A stretch of 64,000 nt of DNA from Prionace glauca (GCA_037974335.1 CM075760.1:6755432-6819431); one strand, 5' to 3'; shown: positions 35,003-46,915, counted from the first letter of the stretch. Numbers and translations are program-made. Notes: generated from the sequence alone by a model not told the origin.

Positions 35003-35830
35003 TGTAGATTCATTTCTGTGTAACGACACTGCGTTACTTCCTGGTCACCACAGGTCTTGTCCGTATCAGAGAGGTTTCCTCTTTTGCGTCTGAATTGGAG
35101 ATATCACCTGTAAAGAAAAGAGAAGAGAGCGATAGGGTCCAAAGCGCTGACGATAGAAATGGTGATGCAGGTTAGGATATGGTTTTTTTAATGGGGTAAA
35201 TTTTATTGTTTCTACTGACATAAATATTTCGCAGATCTGGGTCCAAATCTCGGTCTCAATGACAAGAAATACTTTAATTGAATTAAACAGTAAACTCTCC
35301 GACCTCCAGTGAAGTGGAAGCAGTTTTTCACTCAGAAACTGGTGACTGTATTTAGCCTGTTTTCATATCATCTGCTCCACTGCTGAGGCCATACCAATTC
35401 TTCCGCTTGAAATCAGTAATTTTATTAATCGTTTATTAGCTCTTAATCGTGACTGGAACAATCCTTTTGTACTCCTTATGTTAATAATTCTCAGTCTGTA
35501 GGTGAATTTTAATGAGATGTGTTTAGTTACGGTTAGTTATTGGGATTTGCCTCAGCTGACAGGTTTCAGTTTACACTATTGAATGATACTTCGCTTGTAT
35601 TTTCAATGTTAGTGCCGAGTGACCCCCAAAGAAAGAGCAGCCAATTTTTCCCTCGTACAGCGAATCTAAGAATCAGCAGGAATCTGCCTTCGATGTGAGC
35701 GGTTTTGAATGGTGTTTATGTGGATTGTTCTCGGGGTTTGTGTTCACGGGAATACATTCATGTGTCAATGTCAGACCCGCTGTTACAACCGGCACCCAGC
35801 AGACAGCAGCTGTGACCCAGAAACCTGCGG
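35003..35830. other. No gene recognised
   Basis: AT-rich spacer downstream of V2, with no repeat or RNA I could support. Confidence 0.4.
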
Positions 35831-35831
35831 C

Positions 35832-35870
35832 AGGTTTTGTACGAGGATTTCACTCATTTTCATCACTGTG
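35832..35870 (-). other. 23-bp-spacer recombination signal of V2
   Basis: On the minus strand: heptamer CACAGTG (35864-35870), 23-bp spacer, nonamer ACAAAACCT (35832-35840). Confidence 0.92.
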
Positions 35871-36883
35871 AGACTCTGTGCACAGTAATAGACCGCGGTG
35901 TCAGGCAGCAGCAGCTCCGAGATGGTCAATCGGTACAACTTTTCTGATTTCTCAATTGTATCAGAAAACCGACTCTGAGCGAAATCCGCCTTCAGTTCAG
36001 CACTGCCGCCCATATGTCTCCGGACCGCAAACTCGGGCTGTCTGCCTGGGTATTGACGGTACCAGAATAAATAATCTGCATCGTCGGTATAGGTGCAGCT
36101 TAAAGTGACACTTTCTCCCTCTGTCCGTGTGAGTGAGGATTCCTGCTGAGGAACAGAATCTCCATTGCTCAGATCTAGAAAACACGATAAAAGAAATAAA
36201 AAACATTCAGATGAACTGAGGATGAAAACTCAAAGACGGTGGAACATAAAAATAGGCATCAAATAATATCAAATTCGCCCCATCTGATCTCCGTTCCCGT
36301 TCAGAATCCCCAGAAGAATCCGCCATCTCAATGCCTCTGCCTCTTTCCCCCTCAGTGACTAATCTTACCCCATCCTAACTGTGTCTTTACTCCTCTCTTC
36401 AAGTGTTCATTCTGTTAATGTGAGTCACTTTCTGCAGAACTCCCTCGAAAGGAGATTCGTTGTAATTTCCAGTTGATCTTTTCGTTTCACTCAGATTTAT
36501 GGGATATCGATTTGGAATTCTCCCCGAGTGGAATCATCCTTTCCCCGTCCACCGTACTGAACCTCTTCATCATTATAAATACATCAATCAGGTTACTCTT
36601 TCCTCTTCTGCCAGAAGATAAATTAATGTTTAGATTGAATTCTGATAGATGCCATCTCCCAATTCTGGTATCAGGCTAGCTGTGTGTTTTGCCAGCCGAT
36701 ATTCCTGTAAGGAAAATCCAAGAGCAAAATCCAAGAGCCTGCTCTAAGGCAGGCCCGATGTCTGATTAACTGGAGCGCCCTGCTTTTCAAATTTATTCCT
36801 CCAAAAGTTACACTCCTTTTTAAAGAGTAAAACTTACCGACAATGAATGTCACCCAGATCACAGTGAGGACCGAGCGCCGCAT
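35871..36883 (-). CDS. T-cell receptor V segment, TRAV/TRDV-like (V2)
   Basis: Leader exon 36838-36883 (MRRSVLTVIWVTFIV, donor GTAAGT), intron about 660 bp, V exon 35871-36174 (acceptor TTTTCTAG). The frame is open across the splice: SNGDSVPQQESS, first Cys in TLSCTYTDD, core FWYRQYPGRQPEF, then ISELLLPDTAVYYCAQSL before the signal. All V landmarks are present, so the segment looks usable. It lies in the same orientation as V3, about 1.7 kb away leader to signal, and opposite to V1. A perfect CRE lies 154 bp upstream of the ATG. The long leader intron contrasts with the 85-bp intron of V6. It belongs to the same broad subgroup as V3 (GDSV start, RQxPxxQPEF core). Confidence 0.9.
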
Positions 36884-36939
36884 TGCTGCTGTTCCTGGAT
36901 TCCAGGGACTCTTGTGTCTCCCAAAGCTCAGAATATCGA

Positions 36940-37050
36940 ACAAGACAAGGCTGAGATCATTGGCTGAGACTGGTCTGATGTCACTTCCTACAGGACGTAC
37001 GGCACGAAGAGCTGAAATCACTGGATCTGATTGGTCTGACGTCATTGACT
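36940..37050 (-). promoter_or_regulatory. V2 promoter with CRE
   Basis: TGACGTCA at 37037-37044, a TGATGTCA variant at about 36973, and a CTGATTGGTCT (inverted CCAAT) beside them, all within 170 bp upstream of the V2 ATG. CRE-like decamers are known in TCR V promoters. Confidence 0.6.
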
Positions 37051-37059
37051 TCAACACAA

Positions 37060-38580
37060 TTGTTGATTTCAGGGAACTGAGACATTGACCAGACACTCTG
37101 CTGTTCAGAGCGAGGCGAGTAAACACAGCCAGGTTGATCCTAATTGAGCTACGAGACATTTTTACCTTCAATTGACCTTAAAGAAATCGCTTTGAAGAAG
37201 GAAATGCAAGTGTTGATTGTGGATGAAGATGTTCCGAATATTTGAGTCATTGTCATTAATCAGACTGAGTTTCAGACGGGGGTCAATTGGAAAGATGATT
37301 TAAGATTTTTCCTGTGATAGAGACAGATCAAACAGAGCGGGGAAATGCTACGAAAGTGAATAGGTGAAACTTCCAAATTTAGTGTATGTTAAAAAGGTTG
37401 GTTTATCAAATACACGTTAAAGGGTTGCATCCAATTGCTCAGTTGAAGTGAGCCTCACATCTAACTCCTCTGTTCGGGTCTGATGGGATCTTTCTTGTGG
37501 ATACATTCTCCAGACTCTCTCCTTTCTGAGGGCTGAAAAATGTCTCCAAACGTACAAGACAAGATCTCTGCTGATTTTCACAAAAGGTACAAAACGGTCC
37601 CTTGAAATATCACGGAGATGTTTTCTCTGATACTGCATTTCTGAGCTACACAGCCAGTAGAGAAGTAACAGATTCAGGACGAAAATCCCACACTGGAAGT
37701 TCCAAACAGCGTTCGCATTGCAAAACAAAATCAAAAGTTCCGCCTCGAAAGTCTGAGTCACCAGCAGCCTCAAAACTAAAACAACGTCAAGAACATTTAC
37801 GGAATGGTATTAGTTAACTCCAGTGTACAGTTATACTGACAGCAATCTTCATAAATTTCATTACTTCAATATACTTTTTTTCCTTTCGATGTGTTTTCCG
37901 TGACTGTAATATTGAACAACCCTCTCTCCGTATCCCCTCGCAGTTTTCTGGAGCTTTTGACTGCGGCCTGCTCACACAGATTATTTAAACAGAGTGTGTT
38001 GCCGAATAAGAGAAAACTTATACGCGTTGAACAGATTTCGCAAAGCGGTGACTGTGATCTTTAAACCAACCCCAAGTGGATTTTCCCCCGTGCCCACTGA
38101 GCTTCAGAATGTTTCCCGGAGGCTGCTGTGGTTTCTGTCAGCACTAACAATGCAAATTTTTCCGATGATAATACACAGATCAGGATTACATTCCCCGACC
38201 ACCTCCTCCACCTCCCCTAGTCTCTGAAAGTGCGGCCGTTCCCCTATCAAGATATGACTGTAGCCTTTTCTTTCCATGTCAGCAACAGGTCGCCACTAAG
38301 TGGTCTTACAGAACCAGAGACACAGACGGCAGTGAGGCATGAATATCCTGAGGACAGAAAGCAAGTTATTAAAGGCCGGGATTAGAACCGGTATCTTCAA
38401 ATATGACTCTGTGCTGATTTGTTTGTCGGATTGAAATCGGCAGTTTGTTTGTGTTTGTGCTCCTGGGAACAGTTTCATTCGAAGTTGGTTTGGTTTCCTT
38501 TCTCTGGGCATTGTGGCTACATCGACCGCGATTCTACACAAGCGACAACAGATAGCAGCTGTATTCTGCAGTAAAAAGAA
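37060..38580. other. V2-V3 spacer, no gene recognised
   Basis: It contains scattered short frames only. No recombination signal with a correct spacer, RNA gene or clear repeat was found. Confidence 0.4.
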
Positions 38581-38584
38581 GAAC

Positions 38585-38623
38585 AGTTTTTGTACAGAGC
38601 TGAGCTTGTTTTCTGTCACTGTG
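38585..38623 (-). other. 23-bp-spacer recombination signal of V3
   Basis: Minus strand: heptamer CACAGTG (38617-38623), 23-bp spacer, nonamer ACAAAAACT (38585-38593). Confidence 0.93.
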
Positions 38624-39087
38624 AGACCGAAAGCGCAGTAATACACGGCGGCGTCAGCCAGCTTCAGACCCCGGACAGTTAAACTGGTGAATTTATTCTC
38701 AGTCTGGAGCTCAACAGAGAAACGGCTTTTGGCAAAATCGGCTTTATCTTCACTGCCTCCCGAGTATTTCCACAATACAAATTCAGGCTGTGAGTCTGGG
38801 TGCTGCCGGTACCAGTATAGATAGTAGTAGCTCTGTTCAGTATCATATTTACAATTTAAAGTCACCGCTTCTCCTTCTGTCCTAACATCTGAGGAAGGCG
38901 ACTGAGTGACAGAATCTCCATGAATCAGATCTGAAAAACAAATATAAAAAAGATCTGACAGGCGACTTGTGAAAATTTTGTTTTACACCATGTTTCAAAA
39001 ATGTAAAAACCAAAGTTGAAATGTGTTTGGTCCACATTTACCTGTCAGAAATATTGCCCACACAACCCAGATGCTGAGCAGCCGCAT
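38624..39087 (-). CDS. T-cell receptor V segment, TRAV/TRDV-like (V3)
   Basis: Leader exon 39042-39087 (MRLLSIWVVWAIFLT, donor GTAAAT), short intron of 111 bp, V exon 38624-38930 (acceptor TTTTCAG). The mature protein begins LIHGDSVTQSPSS. It shows the first Cys in LNCKYD, the core YLYWYRQHPDSQPEF, and the end LADAAVYYCAFGL directly before the signal. The frame is open across the splice. A tyrosine-rich CDR1 (QSYYYLY) is notable. Everything needed for a usable germline V is present. A CRE-like TGATGTTC lies about 110 bp upstream of the ATG. Nearest relative in the window is V2, in the same orientation. Confidence 0.9.
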
Positions 39088-39089
39088 TG

Positions 39090-40320
39090 TCTCTGTCTGC
39101 TCTGTAGAAGAGGAGTTGGGGATTTTGAAGACATGTTCTAAACCCCGCCCTCAGTAATCTGCTGTGAGTCTCAGGATGTTTTCACTTCACTTCCTGATGT
39201 TCCCAGTGACATTGAGAATAGGCAGGCTGGTGAGCTGGCTGCCAATGATTAGAAACACTCAGAGCCGGGGAACAGTCAGTGCTTCATGGAAGGAATATTT
39301 CCGTTTTCCACAGCAGATGGTGACAGTTAAACCCGATACTGATTATTGTGACCGTCAAACTCAGGCTTGCTCCAGGATTTGGTTCATTCAGGATCAGTCC
39401 GTTTAAGCTTTACCATCGGCTCAGCCTTGACTGCGAGATTCCCCTCAGGCAACACTGAGACAATTATTGAACACTTATTGCATTTTATGTCGGAGTGGTT
39501 GATTGACTCTCCACATTGTCAACGTCCCTGCCGTTCGAAGAGAAACTCCCAATTCAAGGGTAAAGCTAGTAGTTGTTGGTGAAGGAAGGAGCGGTTCTAC
39601 CGCCGTTCAGTGATAATGGCCCATTATCAGGGTCTGATAATCAGTTATGGAATCCTTCCCAACATAGTTCAAAGGAAGGGATATGTGTTTGTGATGATAT
39701 GCTTAAAAAGTATACCTGCTGCTTTGGACAAAAGTATTGGCTGTCACTGTACGTTCCGTCGAACAATCTTGAAGTTTTCACATTTCCACTAATGTAACGT
39801 CTCTCAATGGCACCTCTGTTTAAAATTACTAACTTCAATCGGATTAGTTATCGTGTATTCAATGAGCCACCACCCTCGGAATTTGGGATTTGTTTAAGAG
39901 ATAATAATGTCAGCACTTCTAGTAACTCGACAACCGTGTGTTCAAAACACGAGAGCAAAGTTCAGACAGCAGATAAACAGTCTCCTGAGGATATGTAAAG
40001 CTTGTCCTCATTACCTACAATTCAATACCAGCCGGCTAGGAAAATCTTTTCGGTGTCACTTCCATTCATAAAAGAAATGAAAATGGTGCTGAAATGATTA
40101 CAGTGTAATAATTCAGAAAACAGCTCTCACAATGGGTTTTCATTCACATTTTCATATCCTTTTCCACATCAGACACACCTTCTCTCACTCGCTCTGGCCT
40201 CTGATCAATATCAGGCTCCAATCCTGCTACAATGCGGGTGTTTTTGTAATGATTATTGACCACTTTATCTTCTTCAAAACATTGAAGCAAATTGGGTTCA
40301 AGTGTTTAAATTACCATTGC
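39090..40320. other. V3 upstream spacer, no gene recognised
   Basis: No V exon, tRNA or clear repeat. Short frames only. Confidence 0.4.
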
Positions 40321-40324
40321 AAAC

Positions 40325-40550
40325 AGTGCAGAAGGAGGCTTTTGGGCCCATTAAGTCTGCATCCTTCGCAATCACACCGAGGCCCAGTCCCCGTAGTCCC
40401 TACTAGTTTCCCTAACACTAAAGGGCAATTTAATATGGTCAATCAACCTAACTTTGGACTGTGAGGGGAACCCAGACGAGAAAGTGCAAACTCCACATAG
40501 GCAGTGACCAGAGGCCCCGGCGCTTTGAGGCAACGTGCCACCCAATGGTG
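40325..40550 (-). repeat. HE1-type SINE, decayed
   Basis: The tail (GTGCAGAAGGAGGCTTTTGG) is at the left and a decayed core at the right (AGTGCAAACTCCACATAGGC). The head is poorly preserved. Confidence 0.7.
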
Positions 40551-41048
40551 CCTATTCGAAGAAATGTTCCAATGGCAGCGGACAGAAAGGGAGAGAATCT
40601 TTGTTATTCATTGGCCTCGCCTGAGAGTTTCCTTTTGTGGCTCAGTGGAATTTTGCCGGACTTATTTAAGATGCCGAGCAGAAAATTAGGTTCTGAATCG
40701 TTGAACGAAATATTGGAAAAAAGGTAAAGCAATTACAGGTGAAAACTGGAAACTGGAGGCAGGAAGGAACTGAATGGAAAAATAAATTGAAAGGAACAAG
40801 GACAATTAACATGTAAACAATTAAGGTTCTACAGATGTACTTGTGGAGTCTATTTTTAATATGTTGCAAATTGAAATCATAAAGTAATATAGTTCTATGA
40901 GTGAACCTCACAATCTATTGTTGTGTTTTGTATTATTTGCAGGTTGAGAAAGATCCCTCTGGCTCTCGCACCGCTCAGTGAATTATTGCTGCGCGTCACC
41001 GGTGTGAGAGCGCCCTCTGCTGCTTAGTCTCTGGAGTTGTCGCTGTGG

Positions 41049-41195
41049 AATTTTGACTGGGACCCGCGACATCTCTGCAGCAGTGTGGGGACTCATGACA
41101 CTGAAATATACAGCGGTGTCGGAGATCAGGACTTTATTAATCATCACTTCAGTGATCTTGGTAGTTTTACTAAACTTTGATTTCAAAATTTGGGC
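41049..41195 (-). pseudogene. TCR V fragment, 3' end only, cut by a LINE (psi-V4)
   Basis: The minus strand encodes the last framework of a V domain: KFSKTTKITEVMINKVLISD then TAVYFSVMSP. The second Cys has become Ser. A heptamer-like CACACTG (41081-41087) follows, and 23 bp on there is a poor nonamer. The rest of the exon is absent; CR1-like LINE sequence starts at about 41200. Confidence 0.7.
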
Positions 41196-41199
41196 TTGA

Positions 41200-42478
41200 A
41201 GTTTCTTATCCCCCCAAAGTGGATGTGTCTAGGGCAGTGGATAGAGGAGAGCCGGTGGATGTGGTCTTTCTGGATTTTCAGAAGGCGTTTGACAAGGTAC
41301 CTCACAAGAGGTTATTGCAGAAGGTCAGGGGACATGGAGTTGGGGGTAGGGTGTTAGCGTGGATAGAGGATTGGTTGTCAAATAGGAGGCAGAGAGTGGG
41401 GGTCAATGGATGCTATTCGGATTTGCGGTTGGTGACTAGTGGGGTGCCCCAGGGGTCGGTGCTGGGGCCTCAGCTATTTACCATTTATATAGATGATCTG
41501 GAGGAGGGAACCGAGTGCAGGGTGTCGAAATTTGCTGATGACACCAAGATTGGGGGAAAGGCAAATTGTGCGGAGGGTGTGGAGAGTCTGCAGAAGGATT
41601 TAGATAGGCTGGGCGAATGGGACAGGAAATGGCAAATGGAATTTAATGTTGGCAAGTGTGAGGTGGTCCACTTTGGTAGGAGGAATGGTAGGAAGGACTA
41701 TTACTTACGGGGCGAAAAACTGCAGCAGGCGACGGTGCAGAGGGACCTCGGGGTCCTTGTGCATGAGTCGCAAAAACCCAGTTTGCAGGTGCAGCCGGTG
41801 GTCAGGAAGGCGAATGGGATGCTGGCCTTCATAGCGAGGGGGATTGAATATAAAAGTAGGGAGGTCTTGCTACAGCTGTATAGGGCATTGGTGAGGCCGC
41901 AGCTGGAGTACTGTGTGCAGTTTTGGGCGCCGCACCTGCGCAAGGATATTTTGGCCCTGGAGGGAGTGCAGAGGAGGTTTACTCGGCTGATACCGGAGTT
42001 GAGGGGATTGAGCTATGAGGAGAGGCTGAATAAACTAGGCTTGTACTCGTTAGAGTTACGAAGAATGAGGGGAGATCTCATTGAGACGTATAAGATGATG
42101 AATGGGATGGATAGGATAGAGGTGGAGACTCTTCCCGCTCAAAAAAGACAGTAGGACTAGGGGGCACAGCCTCAAGATAAAGGGGGGGGGCGGTTTAGAA
42201 CAGAGTTGAGGAGGAACTTCTTCACTCAAAGGGTGGTGAATCTCTGGAATTCTCTGCCCGTTGAAGTTGTGGAGGCTGCCTCGCTAAATATTTTTATGAA
42301 ACGGGTTGATGGGTTTTTGATAAGAGAAGGGATTAAGGGTTATGGGGAGAGGGCAGGAAGGTGGAGCTGAGTCACGACAGATCAGCCATGATCTTATTGA
42401 ATGGCGGGGCAGGCTCGAAGGGCCAGATGGCCTACTCCTGCTCCTATCTCTTATGTTTTTATGTTCTCATGTTCTTCA
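41200..42478 (+). repeat. CR1-like LINE, youngest copy here, RT C-terminal half and 3' end
   Basis: One open frame to 42154 (over 300 codons) covers RT blocks: VVFLDFQKAFDKVPHKRL, VTSGVPQGSVLGPQLFTIYI, VSKFADDTKIGG and LYRALVRPQLEYCVQFWAPH. The 3' UTR ends with GGGCCAGATGGCCTACTCCT and TTATGTTTTTATGTTCTCATG. The copy is 5'-truncated but only lightly mutated, and it has cut V fragment psi-V4. Its tail is the template shared by the SINE tails in this window. Confidence 0.92.
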
Positions 42479-42489
42479 AGTGACAGAGC

Positions 42490-42780
42490 ATGTGAGAGAT
42501 GGATGCTCAGCCAGAATCTGCTGTCCTCGTACGTGAGTCGCTGAAAGTAAATGTGCAGTTACAGCAGACAGTAAAGAAGAAAAATGATTTGCTAACCTTC
42601 ATTACAAGAGGGTTTGAGTACAGGAATACGGATGTTTTGCTGCAATTCTATCGGGCATTGTTGGGGCCATACCTGGAGTATTGTGTGTAGCTTTGACGTC
42701 CTCATCCGAGAAAGGATGTCCTTGCTTCAGAGGGATTGCAGAGAAGGTTTACCAGGCTGTTTCTTGGGATGTTAGTTTTG
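42490..42780 (+). repeat. Older CR1-like RT C-terminal fragment
   Basis: Decayed coding parallels 41760-42010 (LLTFITRGFEYRNTDVLLQF, YLEYCV). It abuts the young copy. Confidence 0.75.
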
Positions 42781-42879
42781 TCATTTCAGTAGAGAATGAA
42801 TGAGTTAGAATTCTATTTAAATAGTTCAAAACAGTGAGACGAAATCTCACAAAAACTAATAAAATTCCAGGAGGATTAC

Positions 42880-43870
42880 ATAGACACATAGAAGAAGGAA
42901 TACGTCATTCAGCCCATAGAGCCTGCTCCGCCATTCATTTGAACATGGTTGATCATCAAATTTAATATCCTGATTCCTCTTTCCTCTCATATGCTTTGAT
43001 CCCTTCAGTCCCAAGAGCTATATCTATTTTCTTCTTGAAATCGGAAAACGTTTTAGTCTCAAATAGTGGTAGTGAATTCTATACGTTAACCACCCTTCAG
43101 CTGAAGAAATTTCTTCCCATTTCAGTTCTAATAGGCTAACCCCTCTTTCTTCAAACTATGACCCCGAGTTAGAATCATAAAAACCCTACACTTCAGAAAA
43201 AGGCCATTCGGCCCATCGAGTCTGCACCGACTACAATCCCACCCAGGCCCTACCCCCATATCCCCAATATTTACCCACTAATCCCTCAAACTACGCATCT
43301 CAGGACGCTAAGGGCAATTTTTTAGCACGGCCAATCAACCTAACCCACACATCTTTGGACTGTGGGAGAAAACCGGAGCACCCGGAGGAAACCCACGCAG
43401 ACACGAGGAGAATGTGCTAACTCCACACAGACAGTGCTAACTACTTTGCTACCATGCCAAGTTCTGGACTCCTCCATCACTCGGAACATTCTTTCTGAAT
43501 CTTCACTGCTTAACTCTGTTAGGATTTTAAAAGACTTTATCATATCCCCTCTCAGCCTTCGAAACTCCGTTGAATAAAATCCTAACCGATTTAGTCACTC
43601 TTCATATGACAAATCTATCATCCCAGAAATCAGCCTGTTAAATCTTCGCTGTGCTCCCTCTCGAGGAATAGATCCAGAAAGAATTTTCCCGATGATGGGG
43701 GAGTCCAGAACTAAGAATGTCAGTTTGAAGGTTAGGTTTAAACCTTTTGGGACTGAGGTGAGCAGAGATTTCTTCACCCAGAGAGTAGCGAAGTCATGGA
43801 ATTCACTACCACAGGAAAGTAGTTGAGGCCAAAACGTTGTGTGTTTTCAAGAAGAAACTAGATGTCGCTC
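42880..43870. repeat. Opposed CR1-like fragments with a nested SINE
   Basis: Minus-strand 3' LINE sequence spans about 42890-43660 and is split by an HE1-type SINE (43170-43458, minus). Plus-strand LINE 3' sequence follows to about 43870 (GATTTCTTCACCCAGAGAGT). No gene. Confidence 0.65.
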
Positions 43871-44246
43871 TTCCTTCTCGAGAATTTTTGCCGAGTGATT
43901 CCTAAGTTTAGAATCAGATGATGCAGCAAATTCTCCAAAGGTCAGTTAATGTTGGTGGCAAATTCTGAAATCCGAATGGCTTAGAAATTCAAAGCGTTTG
44001 GAGATGGGCATGATAATCAGTGCATTATGGATACACGGCGATAGCCCGACTCGAAACAAATTCGGCCTCCTGGAGGAGAAATTAAACTAGTTCCATAAAC
44101 CTGTCTCTTGTCCACATCAATCTGTATCCACATTGCCTCTGCTGCTTCTTCCTGTTAAAATGAGCAATGATACATTCAATTGCATTTTTCTTTTGTTTAT
44201 TTGAACAACGAAATGGATTCCATGACCTTTAAAACAAGTTAACATT

Positions 44247-44330
44247 TGGCAGTGGTGTGATTCGAACACACTCTCCCACAGTTATTTGCCATGCTGAATT
44301 TAGTGACATAAACTTGTCATCAGCGCTGCC
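44247..44330 (-). pseudogene. tRNA-Leu-like relic
   Basis: The minus strand begins GGCAGCG and ends CACTGCCA (one acceptor mismatch), with a perfect T arm (GTGTGTTCGAATCACAC). At 84 nt it has tRNA-Leu length, but D and anticodon arms do not fold well and no anticodon can be read safely. Confidence 0.4.
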
Positions 44331-44339
44331 AGAGGAAGC

Positions 44340-45269
44340 AATTGGCGTCATATCTGGTGCTGCCTGGAAACAGAATAAATGGAGTAAGACAAAGTCATAA
44401 ATCACATTCAGCCTGCTCCACCATTTAATAAGATCAGGGCAAATAAAGTCACCATAGTCCCAGATGAACAAATGTTGTTATTTATTCATCAGATAATAAA
44501 AGAATAACAGTGTGATATTGGAAACCTGAAATAAAAACAGGAAATGCTGGATCAACTCAACAAGTCTGGAGAAAAACATAGTTAACGTTTCAGATTTAAA
44601 CCATCATCCTCCAGGGATATTCACCTTATTTGTATATTCACCAGATTAAGATGCTACAGAAAAGTAAACAGAATAGTGTAAAAGTTGAGGATATTCTTAT
44701 TGAGCAGCTGAGAATGTTCGAGGAGCCAATTGGCCCACTTATGACCTTATTTCCCATATTCTAATCAGTGCGGTCAAGGCGATGGTTATGGTGATGTGAA
44801 TGAGTCAGTTTGGCTGGATGATCTTATAATTTCAGGTTCTAGTATCTGTGGTGATTCGGCCTCTACCAAATTTCCAACTGGTTTGCTCTTTGAGGCGGGC
44901 TTGTTTCTCCTGAGGCCTCTCCCACTCTCTGTGTTTGCCAAAGTGACTCAGCTCACTGATGTGAATAAGCTGGTTTTTCCAACACAAACCTGATTCACAT
45001 TAGTTCAGAAGGTCATGTCAAAATGTTTCCGATAAAAATAATTAAGATGAAAGATGTAAGAGGAGTCTGTTATGCTTGGAAGGAGCTGCGGCAAAGAAGC
45101 GGAAGATGTGAATGATGTTAATGATGATTGACAGGTATGCATTGGAACCTTGGCGATTTTGTAGATCGAGTACATTTTACACTTTGAAATCAGAATAACG
45201 AGATGCCATTTGGAAATGCACATTTGCTGTCTGCCTATTTTAGGATTTGAAGTAGCGTTGATGCAATGT
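44340..45269. other. No gene recognised
   Basis: It includes a weak copy of the TGCTGGA-type repeat near 44520-44610. Otherwise unassigned. Confidence 0.4.
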
Positions 45270-45342
45270 GCCCGACTAGCTCAGTCGGTAGAGCATGAGA
45301 CTCTTAATCTCAGGGTCGTGGGTTCGAGCCCCACGTTGGGCG
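45270..45342 (+). tRNA. tRNA-Lys (CTT)
   Basis: A 73-nt perfect cloverleaf: acceptor GCCCGAC/GTTGGGC, D arm TAGCTCAGTCGGTAGAGCA, anticodon stem-loop TGAGACTCTTAATCTCA with CTT, and T arm CGTGGGTTCGAGCCCCACG. It matches canonical vertebrate tRNA-Lys-CTT. No intron. Confidence 0.97.
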
Positions 45343-45544
45343 CCATTATTCTAAAACTTTATTGGGAGAATTCCATTCCTCCACAATGTCACCGCTTAAA
45401 ATGAGTCGTTCACAGTCTTGCTTTGTTAATATCTCAATCACTATTTTCTGAATGAAATGTGCCTCCACTCCTTTGGAAGTCGGACAGTTTTGTGCTTAAT
45501 TCAGTGGACAGTTTTTTTAAAAATCATTTAGCACCAGATTTGAA

Positions 45545-45770
45545 CCCAAATTGGGAAATATTTGTGTGAGTGGAAAAAATAAAATCTACTCCATTATTAG
45601 CCAGATTTTACCCCGTATCATCATCTCCATCGTCAGAGTTTTGCAACCTATCAATGTCCTTTTAGTGTTCTTGACGATCTGAACATGACATTTTCAACTC
45701 AACGCAAACCTTGCTAATAGTGGAGTAGATTTTACTTTTTCCACTTACACACATAATTTCCAGATTTGGG
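45545..45770. repeat. Inverted-repeat (MITE-like) element
   Basis: The left arm (45545-45600, CCCAAATTGGGAAATATTTG...) and right arm (45713-45770) are imperfect reverse complements over about 56 bp, including TAAAATCTACTCCA exactly. They are separated by about 112 bp of non-repeated sequence. No transposase. Could be a small non-autonomous DNA transposon. Confidence 0.65.
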
Positions 45771-46070
45771 CTTAAGATTCGCATTCAGTTATGAAGTTTA
45801 ATAGTACTTGAGAGTTGTGATAAGCTGGTGTTGTTCCGCGGCTTTACTACAGTAAGGTTTATATAGGAGGATGCCAATAATTCTCTTTGAATGTGATGAG
45901 CTACAATGAAACTTAATGCAGTAGGAGGTAATGTACTCAGTATTATGGGGGAACCAGCATAGACACCTTAAATATGAATTATTGTGGGTAATTGACACGA
46001 TTACGGAATGGGACTGATTCAAACTGGCAGAAGAATTGCATGATCACTTGCAGGTTTATGTGGTGTGTTC

Positions 46071-46141
46071 GGTTCTGTGGTGTAATGGTGAACACTCTAG
46101 ACTTTGATCCACCGATCCGAGTTCAAATCTCCGTAGAACCT
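46071..46141 (+). pseudogene. tRNA-Gln (TTG) probable pseudogene
   Basis: 71 nt, one short of tRNA-Gln. Acceptor GGTTCTG/TAGAACC and T arm are good, and GGTGTAATGGTGAACACTCT (box A) and GAGTTCAAATCTC (box B) are near canonical. One base is missing in the 3' side of the anticodon arm (GACTTTGATCCAC), which breaks the stem. Confidence 0.7.
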
Positions 46142-46254
46142 TTCTTTAATTTCTCAACGCAGATGATTAATTTGGTGAAGGGCATTTCAATTCAATCACC
46201 CCAAATGAATATATGGTATAAACAAGACACGTTCATGGGGCCCGGGAAACTAAC

Positions 46255-46400
46255 ATGGGTGATAGGAGAAAGAGGGTGATAGCAGGAGGCTGCTTTTGGG
46301 ATTGGAAGCCAGCGTCCAATGGCGTTTCACAAGAACCTATGCCGGCTCCCCCATTCTTCGTCATTTATATAAATTACATAGATGATTATGTGGGGGTAAG
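46255..46400 (+). repeat. CR1-like RT scrap
   Basis: GGAGGCTGCTTTTGGGATTG followed by a CATTTATATAAATTACATAGATGA-like run is the RT region around the YIND motif. It abuts V-intron-derived sequence. Confidence 0.5.
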
Positions 46401-46449
46401 ATTGGTATCTTGAGAATAGATGTTTAAAAATGAACTTTTTTTTCTACCT

Positions 46450-46915
46450 GCGATACCTGTAATAATCTCAGAAAGAAATCACACTGCACAACAAAAATAT
46501 ATTCACAGTTCAGCTGCTGGAAAGGGAAGGTGGTTGTGGCGATTAAATAAAGCTTCCACCAATTATTATTCTGTTCTTTCTAACGAGATCAGTTCCTCGC
46601 CTTCAGTTCCTGTATTGGAAACTGCTCTCGGTCTGTCTGTTTGAAGTGTGGTGCTTGCCAAAGTTATTCACTGGTATCAGAGGCGTTTCAACCGGAGCCC
46701 AATTTATTCTCTCTCATTCCATGGGGGAATTGTGCCTAATCCCAACAATGTTCAGTACTGAGACCAGCGAGATCCTGATCATTTTTCGATGTTGAGATCA
46801 ATCCATTCCCTGACCACTCACTCCTTACCCCTCGCACTGAGCGAAGCGCAGGATAGGATATATTTTATGGCAAAGATGTGTAGCACAGAGTGGATCCATT
46901 TGCGTTCCACATGCA
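46450..46915 (-). pseudogene. Leader-intron remnant of a V gene related to V9
   Basis: About 460 bp matches, in reverse, the intron of V9 (54870-55330); compare GATCAGTTCCTCGCCTTCA here with TGAAGGCGAGGAACTGATC there. The match begins just past where the V9 leader exon ends. Neither leader nor V exon is left. Confidence 0.7.

Noticed and set aside
39900-39970. tRNA-like T arm near CCGTGTGTTCAAAACACG
   Set aside because: Loop register is wrong for a T arm and no acceptor or anticodon arm could be formed.
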